Source: Saprospiraceae bacterium (GTDB taxonomy: Bacteria; Bacteroidota; Bacteroidia; Chitinophagales; Saprospiraceae). Taken from it: a stretch of DNA of 59,766 bases. Below are positions 46,391 through 56,021 of the stretch, piece after piece. The translations under genes were made by a program, and so were the position numbers. The first letter of the stretch is position 1. Each line of letters opens with the position of its first letter. The DNA is taken from the NCBI GenBank assembly GCA_020631405.1, contig JAHDHH010000016.1, forward strand, positions 1 to 59,766. Direction: 5' to 3'. The notes below the pieces were generated by a model, which was not told the origin of the DNA, did no database searches, and saw only the letters and a list, made by a program, of their open reading frames with translations.

Positions 46391-46921
46391 TTACTCTTCT
46401 TTAATGAAAATTGATTTTAGGTTTCGTGCCTCTTCGTTATAGTCTAAGCCATAGCCGATTACGAATGCTGAGGGAATTGACTTGCCGACAAATCGAGTCT
46501 CTAGATTTGCCTTGAGACTATCAGGTTTGAGTAAGAATGTACAGATATTGAGTGAGGCTACCTTGGTGAATATCTCTTGTTTGATCAGGGTAGAGATACT
46601 TAGACCAGTATCTACGATATCTTCTACGATTAGTACATGGTGATTAGTCAGGTCAGGGAGATTGCCCATAGTGATGTCTACAGAACCACTGCTCTCTGTC
46701 CCTACATAAGAACTGAGTTGGATGAAGTGGATGGTAGAATCTACTTCCATGGCCCTCATCAAGTCACTCGCAAAGATGTAGGCACCTTTGAGGACTACTA
46801 TGACAGTGAGAGACTTACCATTATAGTAAGTGTCTACTTCTTTGGCTAGGGCATTGACTAGCGATTGTATTTCCTCTTCTGCGATAAACTCTTCAAATCT
46901 CAGCCCTCCTATTGTTATCAT
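46391..46921 (-). CDS. hpt: Hypoxanthine phosphoribosyltransferase
   Basis: 176 residues. It salvages hypoxanthine (and often guanine) with PRPP to IMP or GMP. The PRPP loop is V-L-I-V-E-D-I-V-D-T-G-L-S near residue 95, and V-V-L-K-G-A-Y-I-F is the flexible-loop strand near residue 43. F-V-I-G-Y-G-L-D-Y-N-E-x-x-R-N-L near the C-terminus is diagnostic of the group. Its start overlaps the stop of the M28 peptidase gene by one base (TAATG), so the two form an operon. Confidence 0.93.
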   Translation of the reverse strand: MITIGGLRFEEFIAEEEIQSLVNALAKEVDTYYNGKSLTVIVVLKGAYIFASDLMRAMEVDSTIHFIQLSSYVGTESSGSVDITMGNLPDLTNHHVLIVEDIVDTGLSISTLIKQEIFTKVASLNICTFLLKPDSLKANLETRFVGKSIPSAFVIGYGLDYNEEARNLKSIFIKEE

Positions 46922-48303
46922 TATAATCCGTGTTGATCTATTAAATATACTAAGCTCGTCATAGCAGCACCTCCGAGTAATAACTCTCTTGGGTGGACAT
47001 GCTCTATCTTATCTTCTGCAGTGTGATGATAGTCAAAATATCGCTGACTATCAGGATTAAGACCAATAAGCAGACCATTCTGAGATTTTAATGGATTGAT
47101 ATCTGCACCTGCGCCACCTTTCTTTAAGTAGAGGTCATAGGGCTCGAGTAGTGGTTCGAATGTTTTGAGATTTCGCAATTTATCAATAAATACAGCTTCG
47201 TCCGCCGTACAACTGAATCCTCTTGGTGTGAATCCTCCGGCATCTGATTCTATGGCAGCAAGGTGGTACTCACCATTGGCGTTGGAGTATTCTGCATAGG
47301 ACTTGCCACCATTGAGTCCATTTTCCTCATTGATGAAAAGGACACATCTGATAGTTCGTTTAGGTTTGTAGTCCAAAGCCAATAGCGTCTCGATGACTTG
47401 GATAGATTGCACGCAGCCAGCACCATCATCGTGGGCTCCCTGTCCGATATCCCAAGAGTCAATATGCCCACCTACGAGGATGATCTCGTCAGGGTATTCG
47501 CTTCCTTTAATCTCTGCAACTATACTGTATGAAGAGGTGTCAGGTAGTGGGGTAGAAGTAGAGCTGATAGTAGCCTGTACACTACCATTGTCTAGGTAGT
47601 CACTCAGGACTTCGGCGTCATATGTCGATATTGCTATACCGGGTATCTTAGCTATTGCGTCTTCTTCGTACACTGTTACACCTGTGTGAGGGATGGTATC
47701 AATCTGAGAAGCCATCGACCTTACTATGACAGCCTTTGCTCCATATTTGCCAGCCCTAGAAGGACCGAATACTCTTTGGTCAACAGCCCTCCCATAGGCG
47801 TGAAATGTCCTAACTAAGCTCGGGTCCATAGGTCTGTTGAAGAAGACTACTTTGTCTTTGAGCTGGTCAGCCATACCTGCTAGGCTATCTAACTCAAGTA
47901 CTTCTATGATGTCGCCAGTGACAAGTGATCCGCCAGTGCCCAGAGAGTTGCCTAGCATAGTACTACGCGTTGGAATTGCCTTGCCCTTGTGCTCTAGGTC
48001 TAGGGTGTGACTTCCTCGATGCCACCTGGGCACCATACAGTCAACATGAAATATAGTATCAAAGGCCATGTCACTGAGTACCGCCTCTAGGTAGGCTAAT
48101 CCATCATAAGATGCCTGACTTCCACTGAGTCTTGGTCCAGCAGTCCTGCAAAGAGTGTCAAGCCAGTGGTAGGCTTTGGACTTACTAAGCGATTGGGTAT
48201 AGATGTCTTTGAGAAAGAACGCATCTTGGTCAGTACTCTCAGATTGACCTGTCATCCCAAAGGAAAGCAAGGTCAGTATCAATAGGATCAAAAATCGTTG
48301 CAT
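46921..48303 (-). CDS. M28 family zinc metallopeptidase
   Basis: 460 residues with a signal peptide (residues 1-19). A PA-like insertion precedes the catalytic part, where G-G-H-I-D-S-W-D, H-D-D-G-A-G, N-E-E-N-G and E-S-D-A-G-G supply the two-zinc ligands and the general base, ending with Y-H-H-T-A-E-D. Members are secreted amino- or carboxypeptidases related to glutamate carboxypeptidase II and plasma glutamate carboxypeptidase. It is probably periplasmic or exported. It is first gene of the operon with hpt. Confidence 0.92.
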   Translation of the reverse strand: MQRFLILLILTLLSFGMTGQSESTDQDAFFLKDIYTQSLSKSKAYHWLDTLCRTAGPRLSGSQASYDGLAYLEAVLSDMAFDTIFHVDCMVPRWHRGSHTLDLEHKGKAIPTRSTMLGNSLGTGGSLVTGDIIEVLELDSLAGMADQLKDKVVFFNRPMDPSLVRTFHAYGRAVDQRVFGPSRAGKYGAKAVIVRSMASQIDTIPHTGVTVYEEDAIAKIPGIAISTYDAEVLSDYLDNGSVQATISSTSTPLPDTSSYSIVAEIKGSEYPDEIILVGGHIDSWDIGQGAHDDGAGCVQSIQVIETLLALDYKPKRTIRCVLFINEENGLNGGKSYAEYSNANGEYHLAAIESDAGGFTPRGFSCTADEAVFIDKLRNLKTFEPLLEPYDLYLKKGGAGADINPLKSQNGLLIGLNPDSQRYFDYHHTAEDKIEHVHPRELLLGGAAMTSLVYLIDQHGL

Positions 48304-48423
48304 AATTAAGTTTGGGTAAATTTAGTGAAATCTAATGACGGAATTATTAACCAAGACTTGGTGTTTTGATTTAGAATACGTTGTATAAGGCGGACTATCT
48401 ACTTTTTGATAGCAAATTGTTGT

Positions 48424-48431
48424 TACTTTTG
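48424..48431 (+). promoter_or_regulatory. Putative -7 box upstream of an ECF sigma gene
   Basis: TACTTTTG matches TAnnTTTG. A TTG at 48406-48408 is only 15 bp upstream, shorter than usual, so the assignment is tentative. It would start transcription about 45-95 nt before the sigma start codon. Confidence 0.35.
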
Positions 48432-48530
48432 TAGAAATTCAAGTCACAATACGTGACGGTCCTTTAAAAAAATAAGAAGCAATTGATTAATCTACTATTT
48501 CCTCTGTTGACGAAGGATATTCCGAAGACT

Positions 48531-49076
48531 ATGTCTGACGAAGAGATCGTCGCAGAGTATTTGAAGACGCAGAATGTAGCTTACTTCGACCTACTTTACA
48601 AGAGATACTCTGGCAAAATCTTTGCTAAGTGTATTTCATTGTTGAAATTCGAGGGTGAGGCAGAAGACGCTATGCAAGAGATCTTCATGAAGATACTGTT
48701 GAATATGTCTAAGTTTAGTGGGAAGTCTAGATTTTCTACATGGATATATTCAATTACATACAATTATTGTATTGATATCATCAGAAGAAAGAAAAAGGAC
48801 CCAAGCTTGTTAGTTGACAATTTTGCAACTAACCATGACACAGTTGATGATGTAGACGATTCCTTTTTACTGGAGGTCAACATCAGTAGGCTGAAGGTAA
48901 TACTTGAAGAGATACCAGTGAGTGATAAGACTATATTGCTGATGAAGTATCAAGACGATATGAGCATAAAAGAGATTGGAGGCGTTTTTGAGAAATCAGA
49001 AAGTGCTATCAAAATGAAAATAAAAAGAGCTAAAAGTAAATTTAGGTCTGTTTATCAAGATATTTATAAAGACTAA
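48531..49076 (+). CDS. ECF-type RNA polymerase sigma factor
   Basis: 181 residues from ATG 48531; the frame is open from TTG 48483 but the extra 16 residues are not family-like. Region 2 shows E-D-A-M-Q-E-I-F-M-K-I and S-T-W-I-Y-S-I-T-Y-N-Y-C-I-D, and region 4 shows I-P-V-S-D-K-T-I-L-L-M-K-Y with an HTH ending S-A-I-K-M-K-I-K-R-A. The next gene, 14 bp downstream, encodes a small protein that may be its regulator. Confidence 0.9.
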   Translation: MSDEEIVAEYLKTQNVAYFDLLYKRYSGKIFAKCISLLKFEGEAEDAMQEIFMKILLNMSKFSGKSRFSTWIYSITYNYCIDIIRRKKKDPSLLVDNFATNHDTVDDVDDSFLLEVNISRLKVILEEIPVSDKTILLMKYQDDMSIKEIGGVFEKSESAIKMKIKRAKSKFRSVYQDIYKD

Positions 49077-49090
49077 AGGCACAACACCCT

Positions 49091-49309
49091 ATGCCAGAAA
49101 TGAATAATTTTAAGCAGTTAGAAAAGCTCCAATCAGAGGAATTTAAGAATTCAACTGACAAGGTCAAGAAGAATGTAACGAATAGTATTGCATCCTTTGG
49201 TCTCATGGCTAATGTGGTAGAACTTTACTTCTCTAGAATGTTCGAAGTATTTGTAGATCTTACGAATACAACTTCTTCTAAATCAAATGATGACATAGAT
49301 AAGAAATAA
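49091..49309 (+). CDS. Small hypothetical protein after the sigma gene
   Basis: 72 residues, M-P-E-M-N-N-F-K-Q-L-E-K-L..., mostly helical with a weakly hydrophobic middle (V-E-L-Y-F-S-R-M-F-E-V-F-V) and a polar tail. It lies 14 bp behind the sigma factor on the same strand and is probably co-transcribed. The place in the operon would suit an anti-sigma or a target, but no zinc or membrane-anchor motif is visible. Unknown function. Confidence 0.6.
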   Translation: MPEMNNFKQLEKLQSEEFKNSTDKVKKNVTNSIASFGLMANVVELYFSRMFEVFVDLTNTTSSKSNDDIDKK

Positions 49310-49324
49310 TAATAGGTCATTTCG

Positions 49325-49332
49325 TACCTTTG
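49325..49332 (+). promoter_or_regulatory. Putative -7 box upstream of the channel gene
   Basis: TACCTTTG, a full TAnnTTTG match, about 55 bp upstream of the ATG at 49386. No clear -33 TTG lies at the standard distance. Confidence 0.4.
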
Positions 49333-49385
49333 TGTTATTCTGCTATTAATTACAAATAGTGTTCATTACTATTAATTAAATCAAT

Positions 49386-50213
49386 ATGTCATTTTTACCC
49401 CTTCTACAGTTCTCAATGTCTGACTCTGTGACCAAGCTACTCAATCAAGTGGTTGCTGGATTGCCGAAATTTTTGTTCGCAATATTAGTACTGATCATAG
49501 GTAGCTTCATTGCTAAGTTTGTTGCCAAAATGATTAAGACTGCATTGACTAAGCTCAATGTAGATAAGCTTGGAGAGAAGCTCAATGAGATTGATATTGT
49601 CGATAAGGCAAATATCAAAATCCAGCTAAGTCAAGTCATTAGCAAGATATTCTACTACATCTTATTATTATTTGTATTGATTATTGCCACTGATATCCTA
49701 GACTTAGAACCAGTTTCTAACCTTGTAGTAGGCATATTTGAGTTTATGCCTAAGCTCATTGTAGCACTTATCATCCTAGTATTTGGGACGTTGTTAGCAG
49801 ATGGAATTAGGTCAGTTGTTCAGACTGCCTGTGATTCTTTGGGGATACCGTCATCAAAGTTGATTGCCTCGTTCTTATTCTACTTTTTGTTTATCAATAT
49901 TTTTGTTAGTGCTTTGTCACAAGCAGAGATCAATACAGAGTTTCTATCAACTAACATTTCGATTCTTATAGGAGGTTTGGTCTTGGCATTTGCGATTGGA
50001 TATGGACTATCTAGTCAGAGTTCAATGGCTAATTACTTAGGAAGTTTTTACACAAATGATAGATTTAGTGTAGGCGATAGAGTGACTTTAGACGGGGTTA
50101 CCGGTCTAATAGTTGATATTGATAAAAGATCTGTCACCATAGATACTGGGAATAGTCGAGTGTTATTTCCACTATCAAAGTTGACAACTGAAAAAATTGA
50201 AATTCATAATTAA
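49386..50213 (+). CDS. Mechanosensitive ion channel family membrane protein
   Basis: 275 residues with about four or five hydrophobic helices in the first 210 residues. Repeats of the type L-P-x-x-x-x-A-x-L-V-L-I-x-G and I-A-K-F-V-A-K-M-I are those of the conserved TM-helix repeat of MscS-related proteins. A short beta domain (V-G-D-R-V-T-L-D-G-V-T-G) follows near residue 225, like the MscS middle domain. It probably gates solute release on osmotic down-shock. Its end overlaps the longest frame of the next gene, but that gene more likely starts at ATG 50236. Confidence 0.82.
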   Translation: MSFLPLLQFSMSDSVTKLLNQVVAGLPKFLFAILVLIIGSFIAKFVAKMIKTALTKLNVDKLGEKLNEIDIVDKANIKIQLSQVISKIFYYILLLFVLIIATDILDLEPVSNLVVGIFEFMPKLIVALIILVFGTLLADGIRSVVQTACDSLGIPSSKLIASFLFYFLFINIFVSALSQAEINTEFLSTNISILIGGLVLAFAIGYGLSSQSSMANYLGSFYTNDRFSVGDRVTLDGVTGLIVDIDKRSVTIDTGNSRVLFPLSKLTTEKIEIHN

Positions 50214-50235
50214 ACTATTACTTAAAAAAACTGAA

Positions 50236-51261
50236 ATGAAGAATTTTATCTTAACAATTTTATTGGGCTTTGTTGGTTTAGCTGCAGTAAATGCACAAAC
50301 AATGGACGAATTAAAAGCAATGCAGGCTGAGAAGCAAGCTGCTGCTGATGCATTAGTCGCTGAGGCTGCTGATTTGCAAAAGCAAATTGATGAGTTTCCA
50401 GGATGGAAAATTGGTGGTGTTGGAATCGCTGGTTTTGATCTAAACGGAAATGACAACTGGTTTGCATTGAACTTACCTAACTCTAAATCTACTGGATACG
50501 GTGTAAGTTTAGGTGCATTCGCTAATCTTGACAGAGATAACTATTTCTGGAGGAACTTAGGAAACTTGACGCTAAAGCAAGTAAACACTACTCTAGATGC
50601 TACTGTTGATACTCTAACTGAAGTAAGTAACATTACTGATGCATTGGATATTTCATCTTTATTTGGATACAAGTTAAATGACAAGTGGGCAATATCTGCT
50701 GAAGGGAAGTACATTTCTACTTTACTTAATTTCAACAATCCAGGTCAATTAACATTATCTGCGGGTGCTACTTGGACTCCAATCAATAACTTAGTTGTTG
50801 TAATTCACCCACTAGGATACCAATTCAACTTCCCTGGAGATAGCTTTGTATCTTCTGTAGGAGCAAAAATTGGTGCAACTTATGCAGCAGAAATTATACC
50901 TGGAGTTTCTTGGAGTTCAAACTTGAGTATGTTTGTACCATATGGAGATGGAAGTGGTACATTGAACCAATTTGAATTAGCTGATGATAACACAATTTTT
51001 ACACCTAAATTCACGACTAATATTATAGGTTCAGCTGATGTAGCTTATTCGAGTGCTGACTTATTCAACTGGACTTGGATTAACAGTTTTTCAACTTCTT
51101 TATTTAAAGGAATTGGTGTTGGTTTCAACATCGGTCTTAGAAGTGATAAGCAAGTTGCTAACCAAGCACAATACAACTCTTCAAGAGGATTGTTTGACTT
51201 TGCTAATGCTGACAACCCATTACAGATGTATTACACATTAGGTCTTTCTTACAATTTCTAA
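50236..51261 (+). CDS. DUF3078-type outer-membrane protein
   Basis: 341 residues from ATG 50236; the longer frame starts at 50197 inside the previous gene. A signal peptide (1-20, ending N-A-Q-T) is followed by a coiled-coil segment (residues ~21-50, E-L-K-A-M-Q-A-E-K-Q-A-A-A-D) and a barrel-like region with strands such as G-W-K-I-G-G-V-G-I-A-G-F and a final L-G-L-S-Y-N-F aromatic end. This fits the DUF3078 family of Bacteroidota outer-membrane proteins. The role is unknown. An intrinsic terminator follows at 51289. Confidence 0.8.
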   Translation: MKNFILTILLGFVGLAAVNAQTMDELKAMQAEKQAAADALVAEAADLQKQIDEFPGWKIGGVGIAGFDLNGNDNWFALNLPNSKSTGYGVSLGAFANLDRDNYFWRNLGNLTLKQVNTTLDATVDTLTEVSNITDALDISSLFGYKLNDKWAISAEGKYISTLLNFNNPGQLTLSAGATWTPINNLVVVIHPLGYQFNFPGDSFVSSVGAKIGATYAAEIIPGVSWSSNLSMFVPYGDGSGTLNQFELADDNTIFTPKFTTNIIGSADVAYSSADLFNWTWINSFSTSLFKGIGVGFNIGLRSDKQVANQAQYNSSRGLFDFANADNPLQMYYTLGLSYNF

Positions 51262-51288
51262 GAACCACCTAATTAAAATATAATTACT

Positions 51289-51319
51289 AGCCTGTTCGCT
51301 TAGCGAACAGGCTTTTTTT
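51289..51319 (+). terminator. Strong intrinsic terminator
   Basis: AGCCTGTTCGCT at 51289-51300 pairs perfectly with AGCGAACAGGCT at 51302-51313, followed by a T run to 51319. It ends the DUF3078 transcript before polA. Confidence 0.9.
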
Positions 51320-51351
51320 ATTTTTAGTGTTTTCTAATACGAACCAACACT

Positions 51352-54132
51352 ATGTCTGAGAAAACACTATTTCTACTCGATGGTCATGCCCTTGTCTACA
51401 GGGCCCACTTCGCCTTTATATCTAGACCGCTGATCAACTCCAAAGGGATTAATACTTCCGCAATCACTGGCTTTGTGAGAACACTTTGGGATTTGATGCA
51501 AAATCAGAAGCCTACCCATATCGCAGTAGCATTTGACCCTAAGGGCAAAGTATTCAGACATGAACAATATCCGGAGTACAAGGCCAATAGGGATGCCACA
51601 CCAGAAGACATCTCCATAGCGCTGCCCTACATTAAAAAAATTGTCGAAGGGTTCAATATTCCAATCATCATGGTGGATAATTATGAAGCTGATGACATTA
51701 TTGGCACAGTAGCCAAGCAAGCAGAGAAAGAAGGGTTCACTGTATATATGGTGACTCCAGATAAGGATTATGCTCAGTTAGTATCAGACAAGGTATTTAT
51801 GTACAAGCCTTCGAGGCAGGGTGGAGGAGTAGACATACTAGGAGAGAAAGAAGTATTGGAGAAGTGGGACATAGAGAATGTAATGCAAGTCATCGACATC
51901 TTAGGACTACAAGGAGATAGCGTGGATAATATTCCGGGCATCCCGGGAATTGGTGCTAAGACTGCGGTCAAGTTGTTGAAGTTATACGGTAGCGTCGAAA
52001 ACTTGATAGCCAATGCTGACCAGCTCAAGGGCAAGCAAAAAGAGAATGTCATTAACTTCGCAGAGCAAGGCCTTCTCTCCAAGCAACTAGCAACGATTAA
52101 TATCGATTCGCCGATTACCTTCAATGCAAAGGACTACCACATTGACCCAATGAATAAGGAAGTGCTTGGTGAATTGTTCAAAGAGTTAGAGTTCAGAACA
52201 CTAGCAGATAGTATTCTTGGCAATAACACTCCTAAGCAAGGAGACCTATTCGGTAGTAATACCCAACAACAGACACATAATCCATCATTCAGTACACCAA
52301 AGTATAGCGTAGCAGAGCATAATATCACAAGTGTAGAACACCAATACCACTTAGTTCAAACTCAAGTAGAGATCAATAAACTTGTAGAAGTATTGAGTCA
52401 GCAAGATTCGATTAGTTTTGATACTGAGACTACCAACATAGATGCCAATATAGCAGAGCTTGTAGGTATGGTATTCTCTATAAAGGCTAACGAAGCTTAC
52501 TACATCCCAATTCCAGAAGATAAGGAGGAGGCGATGCAGATAGCAGCCAACTTCAAACCCATACTCGAGAATCCAGCAATCCTGCTCATTGGACAGAATA
52601 TCAAATATGACAAACTAATGATGCAATGGTATGGTGTAAACCTTGTCGGTCCATACTTTGATACTATGATAGCTCACTATCTCTGTGAGCCAGATCTCAG
52701 ACACAAGCTTGACTACTTGTCAGAGAGCTACTTGAACTATAAAATGGTCCCAATTACTGACCTCATTGGCAAGGCTGGAAAGAACCAACTTACGATGAGA
52801 GATGTGCCAGTTGAGAAGGTAGTAGAGTATGCAGGTGAGGATGCAGACATCACTTACCAACTCAAGAATGAGCTCGATGCTCTCCTGAAGGAAAATGATA
52901 TAGAGTCGGTCTACTATGATATAGAACAGCCATTGATAGATGTCTTGACTGATATAGAGTTCGAAGGGGTAAGGATAGATGGTGACTTTCTCAATAAGTA
53001 TTCAACAGTGCTTGAGGGTTGGATAGAGGATAAGAAGAAGCAGATCTACGAGGCCGCTGGGGTAGAATTTAATATTGCAAGCCCAAAGCAAGTTGGTAAT
53101 GTCTTATTTGACAAGCTAGAGATTCCTTATCGTTGGAGCAAGACGAAGAGTGGTACATACTCGACTGATGTAGAAAAGCTTAATGAGCTCTCCGTAGACC
53201 ATGAAATAGTAGCGAATATCCTTGAATTTAGAAAGTTCAGCAAGCTCAAGTCAACCTATGTTGACTCACTACCCCTCATGATCAATCCTAAGACAGGCAG
53301 AGTCCATACTAACTTCAACCAAGCTAGGGCAGCTACAGGAAGACTCTCCTCTGAAAATCCTAACCTCCAAAATATCCCAATCAAGACAGATGCAGGACGA
53401 GAAATCAGAAAGGCCTTTGTCCCTAGAGATGAGGACCATATACTCTTAGCAGCTGACTACTCTCAGATAGAGTTACGTATCATAGCAGATATCAGCAAGG
53501 ATCCAGTCATGTTAAGTGCCTTCAAAGAAGGAAAGGATTTTCATAGAGCGACAGCGGCTCAAGTTTATAATGTTGACTACGATGCAGTCACAGACGAGCA
53601 ACGAAGAAATGCTAAGACAGTCAACTTCAGCATCATCTATGGTGCAGGAGCAACGAACCTATCTAGACAGTTGAATATCAAAAGAGCTGAAGCCAAAGAA
53701 CTCATCGATAAGTACTTTGCTGAGTTTCCAGCGCTGAAGCAGTATATGGATGACACCGTGGAATTTGCTAGAGAGCATGGTTACGTCAAGACCCTCATTG
53801 GTCGTAAACGGACACTCAGAGATATCAATTCTAGAAATGGTTTGACTCGATCCAATGCCGAACGTATTGCGGTCAATACTCCTATCCAAGGAAGTGCAGC
53901 AGATATGATCAAGCTAGCTATGATAGAGGTGAGGAAGCGCCTCATCGCGGGTAACTACAAGACAAAGATGATCCTACAAGTACATGATGAATTGGTATTT
54001 GATGTCTATAAGCCAGAGCTAGAAGAGCTGAAGCCGATTATAGAAGAATGTATGAAGCATGCACTTTCTGGGCTTGAGGTGCCTATAGAGGTAGGTATGG
54101 GTACAGGTGAAAACTGGTTGGAAGCACATTAA
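51352..54132 (+). CDS. polA: DNA polymerase I
   Basis: 926 residues with the full three-domain layout: 5'-3' exonuclease (N-terminus through ~290, with M-V-D-N-Y-E-A-D-D and G-I-P-G-I-G-A-K-T-A), 3'-5' exonuclease (S-F-D-T-E-T-T-N near 362, acidic residues conserved) and the polymerase A domain (motif A D-Y-S-Q-I-E-L-R, motif B R-R-x-x-K-T-V-N-F-S-I-I-Y-G, motif C Q-V-H-D-E-L-V-F). It carries out repair and Okazaki-fragment processing. Single gene, start ATG 51352. Confidence 0.97.
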   Translation: MSEKTLFLLDGHALVYRAHFAFISRPLINSKGINTSAITGFVRTLWDLMQNQKPTHIAVAFDPKGKVFRHEQYPEYKANRDATPEDISIALPYIKKIVEGFNIPIIMVDNYEADDIIGTVAKQAEKEGFTVYMVTPDKDYAQLVSDKVFMYKPSRQGGGVDILGEKEVLEKWDIENVMQVIDILGLQGDSVDNIPGIPGIGAKTAVKLLKLYGSVENLIANADQLKGKQKENVINFAEQGLLSKQLATINIDSPITFNAKDYHIDPMNKEVLGELFKELEFRTLADSILGNNTPKQGDLFGSNTQQQTHNPSFSTPKYSVAEHNITSVEHQYHLVQTQVEINKLVEVLSQQDSISFDTETTNIDANIAELVGMVFSIKANEAYYIPIPEDKEEAMQIAANFKPILENPAILLIGQNIKYDKLMMQWYGVNLVGPYFDTMIAHYLCEPDLRHKLDYLSESYLNYKMVPITDLIGKAGKNQLTMRDVPVEKVVEYAGEDADITYQLKNELDALLKENDIESVYYDIEQPLIDVLTDIEFEGVRIDGDFLNKYSTVLEGWIEDKKKQIYEAAGVEFNIASPKQVGNVLFDKLEIPYRWSKTKSGTYSTDVEKLNELSVDHEIVANILEFRKFSKLKSTYVDSLPLMINPKTGRVHTNFNQARAATGRLSSENPNLQNIPIKTDAGREIRKAFVPRDEDHILLAADYSQIELRIIADISKDPVMLSAFKEGKDFHRATAAQVYNVDYDAVTDEQRRNAKTVNFSIIYGAGATNLSRQLNIKRAEAKELIDKYFAEFPALKQYMDDTVEFAREHGYVKTLIGRKRTLRDINSRNGLTRSNAERIAVNTPIQGSAADMIKLAMIEVRKRLIAGNYKTKMILQVHDELVFDVYKPELEELKPIIEECMKHALSGLEVPIEVGMGTGENWLEAH

Positions 54133-54306
54133 ATTGTTGATAATCAGAACGTTAGTAGGTTTGTACCTTGTATTGTACGATTCAAGCATTTTCATTTCAA
54201 TTTGAAAGACAAATTTTGTTCAACATTTACACATCATGCAATAGGTTGATATACAGGTAGTTAAATAATTATACTATAATCTTCAAGTTATTTTGTTTAA
54301 CAATAT

Positions 54307-54337
54307 TTGCATTTTGTTTAACTTTCAATTACTTTTG
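54307..54337 (+). promoter_or_regulatory. Bacteroidota-type promoter of an ECF sigma gene
   Basis: TTG at 54307-54309, 20 bp, then TACTTTTG at 54330-54337: a full -33/-7 match. It would start transcription near 54344, about 28 nt before the ATG of the sigma gene at 54372. Confidence 0.65.
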
Positions 54338-54371
54338 AAAATGAATAGATAATCGTATAAAACACATTGTT

Positions 54372-54911
54372 ATGTCTACAAAAGATTTTCAAGTACATTT
54401 TAGTAATCTTACTCCATCATTGAACTCGTTTGCATATAATCTGACTAAGAACAGAGAGGAAGCTGAGGACTTATACCAGGAGACGGCATTCAGAGCTTAT
54501 ACCAATAGAGACAAGTTTAACCCTGGAACTAATTTCAAAGCTTGGCTATTCACAATAATGAAAAACATCTTCATCAACAACTACAGAAGAAGATCTAAGA
54601 TGAGTACAATCATGGACTCAACTGATAATAACTACTACATCAACTCTGGAGCTAATAAGATTGGCAATGGAGGAGAGGCTTCGATTCTTAATCAAGAGCT
54701 GACTGGAATGATAGAGTCACTCGATGATGAGATCAAAAAGCCATTTATGATGCATTTCACTGGGTTTAAATACCAAGAAATTGCTGACCAACTCATGCTA
54801 CCACTAGGAACAGTAAAGTCAAGAATCTTCTTCGCGAGGAAGGCATTAAAGAACCTAGTGCAGAAGAGTTATGGTAGTTATGAATCTCTGAGAGCTGGTA
54901 TGGCTGTCTAG
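54372..54911 (+). CDS. ECF-type RNA polymerase sigma factor
   Basis: 179 residues. Region 2 has E-A-E-D-L-Y-Q-E-T-A-F-R-A and F-K-A-W-L-F-T-I-M-K-N-I-F-I-N; region 4 has F-K-Y-Q-E-I-A-D-Q-L-M-L-P-L-G-T-V-K-S-R-I-F-F-A-R. No anti-sigma gene is adjacent. The strong resemblance to the abundant Bacteroidota RpoE-like sigma group without a membrane partner suggests a house-keeping stress sigma factor. mutY follows on the same strand. Confidence 0.93.
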   Translation: MSTKDFQVHFSNLTPSLNSFAYNLTKNREEAEDLYQETAFRAYTNRDKFNPGTNFKAWLFTIMKNIFINNYRRRSKMSTIMDSTDNNYYINSGANKIGNGGEASILNQELTGMIESLDDEIKKPFMMHFTGFKYQEIADQLMLPLGTVKSRIFFARKALKNLVQKSYGSYESLRAGMAV

Positions 54912-54941
54912 GTTATCTTTGCTTGACAAATCATACATATT

Positions 54942-56000
54942 CTGAGTCAAGCAGACTACATATTACATATAGCGGGATGGCACAAACAAGTAGAACGTGA
55001 CCTGCCCTGGAAGCAAACTCAGGACCCATATCTGATATGGATTTCGGAGATCATTCTACAGCAGACTCAAGTCGTTCAAGGTAGGGATTACTACTTGCGC
55101 TTCATACAGAAGTTTCCAACTGTTCAGGATCTAGCCCAAGCAAGTGAACCAGAAGTACTGAAGCAGTGGGAGGGTCTCGGTTACTATCGTAGGGCACGAC
55201 ACCTACTGGAAGCAGCTCAAGTTATTGTCAATAATCTCGGTGGAGTATTTCCCAGAACTTACAAAGAAGTGCTAGCCCTAAAGGGTGTGGGGGACTATAC
55301 CGCTGCTGCTATTACGAGCTTTGCCTATAATGATCCGAATGTTGCTATAGATAGCAATGTAGAAAGAGTAGTCTCAAGGTACTTTGGTATACCCGAAGTC
55401 AAATCCTCTTTGAGACTCAAGAAGGCTGTCAAAGCAGTACTCGAACCAGAAATGGCTCTATATGATAGTCCTGCAGAGTTCAATCAAATGTTTATTGACT
55501 TTGGTGCTCTAATGTGTAAAGCGAAGGTGCCGCTATGTGGGTCTTGTCCAATCAGTGATACCTGCTATGCTTTTACACAGGATCAAGTATTTGACTTCCC
55601 CAAGGCCTTAGTTAAGAAGCAAAGAGTGAAGCGATACTTTCACTACCTTGTACTGATTCATGGGGACGAGGTGGCCCTTAATATCAGGGATGGGGCAGAT
55701 ATTTGGTCTGGGATGCATGAGTTTCCATTGATAGAGACGAGTAGTCATACTAAACTCGACAAAACAGAGATAATCGATTATCTTTGTGGTGCTAAAGTCC
55801 AGATAGAGAGGGTAGATAAGGAGTATAAGCAGTTGTTGACTCATAGAGAGGTATATGGCTGTTTTTATATCATTACTGGAGATCAACTCAAGCAAACATC
55901 TATTTCCGCAGATTGGAAATCAGTAAATTCCATGGGTGACTATGCATTCCCAGGTGTTATACGTTTGTTTTTAGCAGAAAATATGCATAACTTTATTTAA
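54942..56000 (+). CDS. mutY: A/G-specific adenine glycosylase, no canonical start codon
   Basis: It removes adenine mispaired with 8-oxoG. About 352 residues if begun at CTG 54942 (or ATT 54939). The first NTG other than CTG is TTG 55095, but that would cut off R-D-L-P-W and the catalytic glutamate region W-I-S-E36-I-I-L-Q-Q-T-Q, which lies in frame upstream to a stop at 54924-54926. Also present are the HhH G-V-G-D-Y-T-A, A-I-D-S-N-V-E-R-V (Ser where Gly is usual), the Fe-S cysteines C-x6-C-x2-C-x5-C, and a NUDIX-like C-terminal domain. It belongs to a mutY-ssb-gldE-gldD block. Confidence 0.88.
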   Translation: MSQADYILHIAGWHKQVERDLPWKQTQDPYLIWISEIILQQTQVVQGRDYYLRFIQKFPTVQDLAQASEPEVLKQWEGLGYYRRARHLLEAAQVIVNNLGGVFPRTYKEVLALKGVGDYTAAAITSFAYNDPNVAIDSNVERVVSRYFGIPEVKSSLRLKKAVKAVLEPEMALYDSPAEFNQMFIDFGALMCKAKVPLCGSCPISDTCYAFTQDQVFDFPKALVKKQRVKRYFHYLVLIHGDEVALNIRDGADIWSGMHEFPLIETSSHTKLDKTEIIDYLCGAKVQIERVDKEYKQLLTHREVYGCFYIITGDQLKQTSISADWKSVNSMGDYAFPGVIRLFLAENMHNFI

Positions 56001-56021
56001 ATAATAGATCGCAACCAAGAG

